Positions 56,588 to 64,000 of a stretch of DNA of 64,000 bases are shown one piece after another; position 1 is the first letter of the stretch, and every line of letters starts with the position of its first letter. Made by a program: the position numbers and the translations under genes. Below the pieces are notes generated by a model. It did not search any database and had not been told where the DNA came from. It saw only the letters and a program-made list of their open reading frames with translations. The stretch spans positions 45,175,441-45,239,440 of the forward strand of contig CM042012.1 of NCBI GenBank assembly GCA_023525715.1, read 5' to 3'. The DNA is from Cichorium intybus (taxonomy: Eukaryota > Streptophyta > Magnoliopsida > Asterales > Asteraceae).

Positions 56588-57427
56588 ATGTCTGAATCAA
56601 GTGTCTATTCTCCTCCCTCTCCTCCTTCACCCATTTCTGAGAGCATCAGAATGCACCTGCTAAATATGGAAAGGCTGACTGGCCTTAACTGTATGGAATG
56701 GCTTCGCAATTGGAGACGGGTTCTCGTCATTACTGACAAGCCTCTTCTCACCGAGTAACCGATCCCGGTTCCACCGGAACAAGTCATCATAAAAGGTTCT
56801 TATGATGAGCGTAACTTCTTAGTTGATGAATTCGAAAAGATTCGTGACCTCATGCTATTGACCATTGACCCCGAGTTCCGCAAGGATTTTGAATCCTTGG
56901 GGCCATATGAGTTAATGCAATCAGTTGAGGAAAAGTTCCAAAAACCGGTTGAAGAGGAACGAGCTAGGATCTTCAAAAGACTTGCAGAGTGCAAGTTAAA
57001 AGAAGGAAGTAGCATCAATTCACATGTTCTTCAGATTGAATCGTACATAGGCGAATTGTACAAACTTGGTTATTCCATGAGTCAGGAGTCGAGTGTTAAC
57101 ACTCTACTCGCTTCACTGACCAGTAAGTACGATCTGTTCATTCAGACGTATAGAAAGGAAGACCAGAAAAAGACCTTAATGGAAATGCGTCCACTGTTGA
57201 CTTTATATGAGTCACTCTTGGATAGGCATAGCTCCAATGGTTCAGCTACTTCTGGATTAAGTCCAGTGGGAAGATGCAGCAAGAAACGATCCAGATCGTC
57301 TGGATATGTCTTAAGCTGGGAATCCATAGAATCGGATACAGTCGCGGAAAGATTGGAAGACGCTCCAAGGTCAAAATCTTTTGAAAGCTCAGGTATGTCT
57401 AAAAACCTCAAAACTCCTGTTCCATAA
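56588..57427 (+). pseudogene. C1 gag (Copia type), one in-frame stop
   Basis: A 279-residue frame from ATG 56588 with one TAA at 56756-56758; the rest, from 56852, is open to the stop at 57427. The N-terminus has the Copia gag opening (LTGLNCMEWLRNWRRVL). The central region EFRKDFESLGPYELMQSVEEKFQ ... LKEGSSINSHVLQIESYIGELYKLGY matches the UBN2-type gag fold. There is no zinc knuckle; the C-terminus is basic and serine-rich (KKRSRSSGY). It is likely a capsid protein of a non-autonomous family, now broken. No protease follows. Confidence 0.82.
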
Positions 57428-57553
57428 TTCCTTGATGCATAATGTGATAGTCACATTTGGTTTGTATGCAGGGAATCAGTAAGGTACGGGACTTTGGCGC
57501 ATAGGAGCATATTTGGATTGGATTTCCGGCTCATGCAGTTTTGAAGTTTAGTT

Positions 57554-57784
57554 TAGTTTTTTTTTTTTTTGGAACCGGCAATTTGGTCTCACCTGAGGGT
57601 ACTCAGCCCCACAACCCAGGGCGGTTGGCAATTACCTATGGCGCAAGAGCCTTTCCCCTCCACCTGTGCCTCGCCTCCAGGGAAAATCCCCCACATGGGC
57701 GTTAGTTGGAGTCGAACCCCAGACCTCCACCCAGCGGGTATATAACCCAGGTGCATCAACCCAGCTAGGCTAGGCATCACTTGC
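57554..57784 (-). mobile_element. tRNA-derived SINE in C1, with 15-bp target-site duplication
   Basis: Reading on the minus strand: box A-like TAGCTGGGTTGA (57756-57767), box B GGTTCGACTCC (57709-57719), a GC-rich body and a terminal A run (T14 on the plus strand, 57557-57570). Flanked by TTTTGAAGTTTAGTT at 57539-57553 and 57785-57799. GC content is far above the surroundings. Body layout recalls Au-like plant SINEs. Confidence 0.92.
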
Positions 57785-57799
57785 TTTTGAAGTTTAGTT

Positions 57800-60700
57800 A
57801 GATATTGAAATATTGTTATTAGCTTTTAGATGCGTAAGACATTTTCTATCATATAGTACATTGTTCAAGGATTTTTTGTTTTAATAAAATTGTCGTTTTT
57901 CTTTTAACACATGTTGTTTGAAATTATCCTTGAAATGTTATATGAATGTGTTGAATGCATGATTAGTAATAACTTGAATGTTGAATGCATCCAAAGTGTT
58001 TGGATTTTAGTAATTGTGTCCCTTATGATTGTTAAATGTTATAAGAATCGATTCAACCAAAGGTCCAGTTGGACAGGACTTTGGAATCACTTGACTTAGG
58101 GTCACTTGATGAGTTGAGTTCTTAATATGTCAAGAAATGAATCAACCAAAGATCCAGTTGGACAGGACTTTGGAATCATTTGACTTAGAGTCAGATGATG
58201 ATTAAGTTCTTTATAAAGCACATGTGGCAAGAAATGAATCACCCAAAGATCCAAAGGATATGATTTTGGAATCAGTTGACTTAGAGTCAACTGAAGATTG
58301 CAAGTCTTGAACAGAATTAACAAAGTCATAAGTTTACATAGAGATGTAAAAGAGATTGAGATTAGAAGCAACGAACACATCAGTTGCTGTGTATTGCTCA
58401 AATCTTCAAAAAGAACACAATTGTTTGTACTTCACAATATTTGTCATTCGGTATGACGAATATGACTTCGCTTATCAGAATAAGCGATTGGATTGAAACC
58501 TTGAACAGTTCAAGGACTTCAAAGAAAGTACAAGATCCACAGAACCTGAGTGACAACATAAACTGGGAAAATGTTTCACAAGTTATTCTCTTCCAAGAAC
58601 ATTAATAGTTATAATGTGTCTTAGGGAAAATGATAGAGCATTGGTCGAAACAGTTCGATCCTCTATGTATGAGATACATTGCAAATTAGTTTCTGATACA
58701 TTGAATACTAAACCAGTCAGACCATATTCCAACCACATTCTAGACTAAGTAGGTTTTGGAGACACTGCTGAAATGTGAAGCTGGGATTATCCCACTTACA
58801 CATAGAGAATCCAGGGTCTTTTAGTGTTCGTCCGAACCTCATCAGCAATGTCATTTCACTGGCTATCCCTCTATACCTAGAAAGGAAAGAGATCTTTTAG
58901 AAAGAACTCATATTCTAAGGAAACAGTGGGAGTTGGGACAGTCCTGAATGAGTTCAGGATTAGCCAAGTGAAATAACCTTTAGTCATCACTAGGCTTAGA
59001 GCAGAAATCAGATTTTTGTTTTAATTCTGACATTATCTTCTTTTGACCAGTAGTACTGATCACCATCATAAGTAGTTATGATCAGGGTGACAAACCGATT
59101 AGTGGTAAAACACTATAGTTGGTACGGATTTTCAATCCGACTACTTGGAAGCATTGGTGAGCCCGGTTGCTGCCAATTAAGAGAACCTTAGGACGAGATA
59201 CAGTCTATGTGACAGTTTGATTGATTTTACAACTGGTCTTAAAACCAGTGGGAGTAATCATCAAAAGAAACCAACATGGACAGAAACGTACCTTCAAAAT
59301 ATCTGGTTGAGTGAGACGATATTCAGAATCAAGCAATTGACTCCGAGAGAAGCACTCTCAATAGAAGATGAAATCTGAAAGGATACTGCATAATGTAAGT
59401 CGTTAGTGAAGCGCGTGTGGATCACCGACACACTAATGGGGACTCATAAAGAATATGCCAGTATAAAGGTACGTGGGCCTGGGGTTACGCCATGGGCATC
59501 TCGCAAGAAAGGATATTCAGATTCTCAAAATATGCCAAAGGATTGGATTTTGAGAAAGGGCTGAAAGATTTCCTTTAAAATGTCAGAAAGGTTTGGATTC
59601 TCAAAATATGCCAAAAGTTCTGGATTTTGTGAATAGTCCATAACCGTGTCAAAGCCAGTGGGAGTGTCGCTGTTATCTACTATCTCCATATGTGAGTCAC
59701 ATAATGTTTCTAGGAAACGTCTCTTTTCATTACAAAGTGTAATGACTTGGTGTTAAGAAACGGATCGCTATAAAAGACTTAATAAAGATACGGCATGCTC
59801 GGTTGGTTATAAACGTCTATTAGATAGATCGAAACTCTGCTAAAATGATCTTGATGAGACTCAAGATGCATTGCCCTAGGAAATAGTTTTCTGTCATTGT
59901 AAAGTGTAATGATTTGGCATGAGAGATATAAAAGGTGCAACATACTCACATAATCCATTAACACATATCAGATAGATGATGTCATCAGTATAGACCTGGC
60001 CATAGTAAGCATGATCTTGATAAGATTCAAGATGCATGGAAAATAGTATCCGAAAGGAAATAGTTATTGAAAAATCATGACACAAGGATTATAAGTAATC
60101 CTTAGATTCCAAAAGAGTTTGGAATAGGACTGGATCGAATCCAACAAGTTTCTTGGATCGATCAGAAGTGTCATGAATTGATGACTTAATGCTCAAAGCA
60201 TAGTGAGTCAGATTCAGGATATGACCTGGCTGGGAATACTTAATGGATTTTATACATACGTCAGAAATCATTGGAAAATGATTAGGGGTGAATGTTGATA
60301 ACAATTTGAAAAGTGTTTTTAAAATAAGGACTTAATGGTTAAAGAATTTCGTTGGCATTCCGATGGAGCGCGTGTGGCTCACCGGCACATCGTAACACCT
60401 CGAAATAGTCTTAGGGTGCAGTCATGTGGACTAAAGATCCCGAGAACCATGGAAAGTCACAGTACATAGAATGGAGTTGTTAGTGAGAATGACGGTATGA
60501 CCAAAATTGAAATATCATTGGAAGGAAATCCGATCGGATGAAGTGTATTAGTGTATAACATTTGAATACATAGAAAGAGTGAAAGGTCAAGTAGACATAG
60601 ATACATAACACAAATTAAATAGTTTAAAAGGAATCTAGAAACCGATAATAGTTTTATGTAAAATCCGACTTGGTGATTACCTCGTGGAGACTTGGTAATT

Positions 60701-61475
60701 AGGCAAGAGTAGCCACCAGTCAGATTTTATGTTTCAATTTTGCATGTTTCACTTCCCGAATAATTTGATTATTCAAAAGTCCACAGTCGCTCATACTTTT
60801 CGGGAGTAAGTATGAACAAAGACTGTCGTGAATTGGTTTGTTGATTGTCTAAGGAGTTAGACATTGCAGTAAGACTGCTACAACGTTCATGATTGCTTAG
60901 AAATAGAGATTTAAGTATTGGATAAACCCGCGCTCAATAGATTGTTTCATGGATTACATCACGAGCAATGTTGAGACGATAATATCTTATGATCTTAAAG
61001 CGGAGACATATGAGTTGACATTTGCAAGTCGGTTGTGCATTGATAATACATAAACGCATCGGTAACTCAATGTTATAAAACGCATTGTTGTGTACGATTT
61101 GATAAGTAAAAGACACAAGCATATGAGTCGAAGCTTATTCGTTCCTTGACCCTGCTGGGAAACAGATATATGTAGGCCGCTCGATGATTTTGAAGTTGAC
61201 TAAAGTGCTGGCCAGCCTGGACTAAATTGATGTGTTCAATTAGAAGTCCGAAAGTCATAAGCAGAATGAGAAATCAGGAAATAGAGTATCGGACAGAGAT
61301 TGATCTCAATCCATGTCTCGTGTCTGAAAATATCTTGTTGGACGAAGGGTCATATGATCACTTATCTATGGACAGAACTGACTGTGTTAGAGTTCGGCAG
61401 CAGTTTCTTGGAAGCTGCAGGTTGTTTATTAATCAGAAGATAAATTAAAGTCCTAGACTTATCCAAGTGGGAGAC
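57800..61475 (+). other. C1 interior without recognisable genes
   Basis: 3.7 kb in which no pol domain is visible. About 58300-61475 is shared, inverted, with C2 (48237-51485). Local repeats of ATGAATCAACCAAAGATCCAGTTGG-type units (about 40-60 bp) occur at 58040-58270. The frame near the right end (61227-61448) is also open in C2 (48218-48463 on the minus strand), but it carries no known domain. The polypurine tract ends at 61475. Confidence 0.7.
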
Positions 61476-62243
61476 TGTTGGATTAGGTGTCTAAGTCATG
61501 ACTTTATATTTATATTTATCTTGTTAATTGAAGCAAAGTCCATTTGGGTTGCCCTCATAGCTGGAGGTTAGGATAGAGTTCAGTAAAGTAAAAGGTTGAT
61601 TTATTAATTGTTTAATAAATCAATGGAATTAATTAAATAGTTTATTAATATATTTAAGTGTTAATATATTAATTAGAAACTATAATAATTAATTAATATT
61701 TAATCTAGAATTAATTGGATTTAATTCAGTGATTAAATTAATTAATTAAAAGTGCAGGGACTGGTTTGTATTTATTTAATAGTTGAATAAATAACTGGCC
61801 AGTGGACAGGGGCCAAAAGTGTCGCCACCATGGAAGGATTCTCCATGTTTGGCAAAACCCTATTAGGGTTTAGAAAAGGCTTGGTCCATTTAGTCAGCAG
61901 GCTTGCCTATTTGGAGGCTCCTTAGGGATTCAGCTGTAACTCTTGGAGGCTATAAAAGGGGGCACCTGGCCACCTTAAAACCTGCACCATTTTCACCAAG
62001 AAAACTCTGCTGTACTGTCTTCTCCATTGCTTGGGTGTGACACCATTTGAGGCAGGACATTTGTGCTGCTAGCTTCAAGGATCATAAGATCAAAAGGTTG
62101 GTTTTCTCAGTTTTGATCTTTAGAAATTAATTGTTCCTTTAGGTTTTAGTTTATTATCTTCATAGAAGAAAACATAGATCATATTAGGGTTGCATGTGAA
62201 CCATAAGTTATTATTTGTTCATTGATTGCTAGAAAACCCTTCA
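61476..62243 (+). repeat. C1 3' LTR
   Basis: 768 bp, tip TGTTGGATTAGG, TATAAAAG at 61951-61958, end CTTCA. It serves as the empty-site reference for S2. Confidence 0.96.
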
Positions 62244-62248
62244 GTAAC

Positions 62249-64000
62249 GACCCAAAATATGTTCAAATGGAAAGTAAGAAGTAAAGGAATAATTAATAAG
62301 TAATTATTCATAATTTGAGCAAAAAGGGCATTTTCGTCACTTTGAAATATTCAACCTCATAATGAGATTTGTATGTGTTAAAATATTTCTAATATATGAA
62401 ATAAGTTTATAAGTGAGGCAAAACTCTAATACTTAAAAGTTCCAAGAAATAAAGAGAGTTTTGTGCATAAAGTGAAAATTAGTAAAGTAGAGGGACCAAA
62501 TGGTCATTATTGTAAAGTATGGAAGTATAAAAGGGAAGAAATCTCCCATTCTCCTTTAAAAATACGTAAATAACTTCAGAGGAAAGAAACTCAGCCAAAA
62601 TCTCGAATACTATGGAGAAATTGAAGCAAAAATCGAAGAAACAAGCTTGGAATCGTGATTTCCAAGCATTCCCAAGGTAAGAAATCATCTTTTCCAAGCT
62701 AGGTAACCTATTCTTCTCGTTGGTTAGATGTTGGATTCCGAAATTTAATAGTAGGTGAGGTTAATCCTATGATTCCAACCTTTAGTTCATGTTCTAATCA
62801 ACTATGATGCACAATCCAACCCATGGATGATGTTGAATCATGGTTTTGACTCTTAGCTCAAGAACCCTAGAAATTGGGGTTTAATATCATGATGTTAATT
62901 GGATGTAATTAAGTAGTTATAATTATGTTTATGGATGAAAGAAACCCTTATAAGTGGTTTCCTAATGATTCCAAGCAATCAAGAAAAAGTTGGAACAAAA
63001 TGGTAATTGGAAGGGTGGAATGGAATTGGTCATTCCATGAATGAATCATAAGAATAGATAATTAAGGTCATGTTTTGGTAATGAATGAAGTATGTTTTGG
63101 GTTGTAAAACCCCTAAATTAGTTCCCCTTGGTTGTATAAACGTGTATAAAGAAGTTGGAAAGAAATGAACTTTTGTATTAGAATTGATGTGCACATGAGC
63201 TTCTTTATAGCTCTTGTGACATCTTATGATCTTAACCATTAAGTCATGGATTAAATAAGACTTAATGGGATTAAAAATATGTTCTTAACATGTTAGAAGG
63301 TCAATAGAACCTATTGGTAAAGTTTGGTTAAGTTTGGGAACAAATGGAACCAAGAAATGAACTAAAACTGCAAAGAAAGAACAAAAATTCGGGGGCTGGA
63401 AAAATGGATCTGTATTCTTGAAATTCACTCCCGTTATTGCCCTATTTGTATTCTTGAAATGCAATCCAAAGGTCAGAAGGTCCTACACGACCTGTGTGAG
63501 TCCCACAGGCCCGTGTGACCTGAATTCTTGAAATTCACTCCCGTTATTGCCCTATTTGTGTAGTTAGATCCCCGAACTTCTAGTATAAGCATAATATAGT
63601 GTGAGAACATGAAAATAAGTATAGTAGGACATGGGTTAAGTGGTCTTTATATGTATTATTAAGACCTATCATGTATTAATAAGAATGTTAATAAACTCCT
63701 TAGGTAATTAAGGAGTAAAGTTCATGGAAGGGAAGGAGCAAGGGAATGAAGTAATCCTAGTTAGACTTCTCTAACTAGCCAAGGTGAGTACATGTAGCTT
63801 TTACTCATTTTGAGATACATGTCAAATGTTATGAAATATTTATTTATGTTTTCTACATAAAGAGATGAATACGTGTTAATACGTATATTGTGTTGATAAG
63901 CATTATATAGGATAATGATATGGGTGTTCTAATGAGGATACCATATTATGAATAGTATATGAATGATAAGTAAGATATATATATATAAGTAATGGTATAA
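62249..64000 (+). repeat. T LTR, main part, truncated by the window end
   Basis: Continues the tip at 51491. TATAAAAG lies at 62526-62533 and a consensus donor CCCAAG|GTAAGA begins at 62677. Similar to T1 throughout, for example GGTTAATCCTATGATTCC near 62759 and GTGCACATGAGCTTC near 63189. It is not T1 itself, and its 3' end lies outside the window. Confidence 0.82.

Larger units (their letters stand above)
51497..62243 (+). mobile_element. C1: gag-only family C retrotransposon, nearly complete
   Basis: Flanked by GTAAC (51492-51496 and 62244-62248). The 5' LTR (51497-55351, split by S2) and 3' LTR (61476-62243) are both 768 bp after S2 and its duplication are removed, with about 16 differences by eye. 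Met PBS at 55353-55364 and polypurine tract AAGTGGGAGAC before 61476. The interior has a Copia-type gag pseudogene, a SINE and about 3.5 kb without domains; pol is absent. Non-autonomous. Confidence 0.93.

Overview
This window is nuclear DNA from a flowering plant, almost certainly a eudicot. It is a heterochromatin-like stack of nested retroelements, and I found no ordinary host gene. The evidence is Ty1/copia Sirevirus-type and Ty3/gypsy chromovirus-type polyproteins, many plant tRNA-iMet primer-binding sites (TGGTATCAGAGCC), two tRNA-derived SINEs and a caulimovirid-like pararetroviral segment. The protein style recalls asterids, perhaps Asteraceae, but that is an impression and not a proof.

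Layout. (1) 1-~9030: a minus-strand Sirevirus-like Copia element with its 5' LTR on the right; its 3' LTR lies off the window. Gag, PR, IN, RT and RNase H are recognisable but broken by one frame change and two stop codons. (2) ~9030-11824: a plus-strand endogenous caulimovirid-like segment with three or four small ORFs, a TATA promoter, a poly(A) signal and a Met PBS, ending in an (AT)62 microsatellite. (3) 11949-~17184: a fragment of a Copia-type LTR (family C), a decayed interior, then a minus-strand LTR (L1) carrying a SINE. (4) 17531-37670: a plus-strand LTR fragment (A-left) split by T1 (19055-37164), a large non-autonomous element flanked by ACTTT duplications. The 5' LTR of T1 is itself split by G1 (19549-28224), a young, complete chromovirus flanked by CTAGA. 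(5) 37671-~47567: G2, a decayed minus-strand chromovirus split between protease and reverse transcriptase by a 3.6-kb solo LTR (L3, flanked by CCCTT). (6) ~47568-64000: C2 (minus, family C), interrupted by the LTR of T (plus), which is interrupted six bases from its tip by C1 (plus, gag-only family C element, GTAAC duplication). The 5' LTR of C1 is interrupted by solo LTR S2 (AAAAG duplication), and its interior carries a second SINE.

Most insertions can be proved inside the window because an uninterrupted paralogue shows the empty site. LTR-pair differences counted by eye rank the insertions: G1 about 4 in 1922 bp, T1 about 37 in 2906 bp, C1 about 16 in 768 bp. This agrees with the nesting.

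The most interesting cross-cutting pattern is inside the LTRs. Almost every gypsy-type LTR here (T1, G1, S2, L1, L3, A-left, T, probably G2) has a splice-donor-like GTAAG/GTAAA just after the presumed transcription start. Where the other end is visible, there is also an ACTCAC-type branch-like sequence and a TACTCAG|G-type acceptor 200-350 nt before the LTR end. This suggests that most of each very long R/U5 region is an intron. Several of the presumed introns contain short GC-rich palindromes of the ACACGGCCGTGT type. The second highlight is the caulimovirid-like segment, which stops just past its primer-binding site at an AT microsatellite and has splice-acceptor-like sites immediately before its downstream ORFs.
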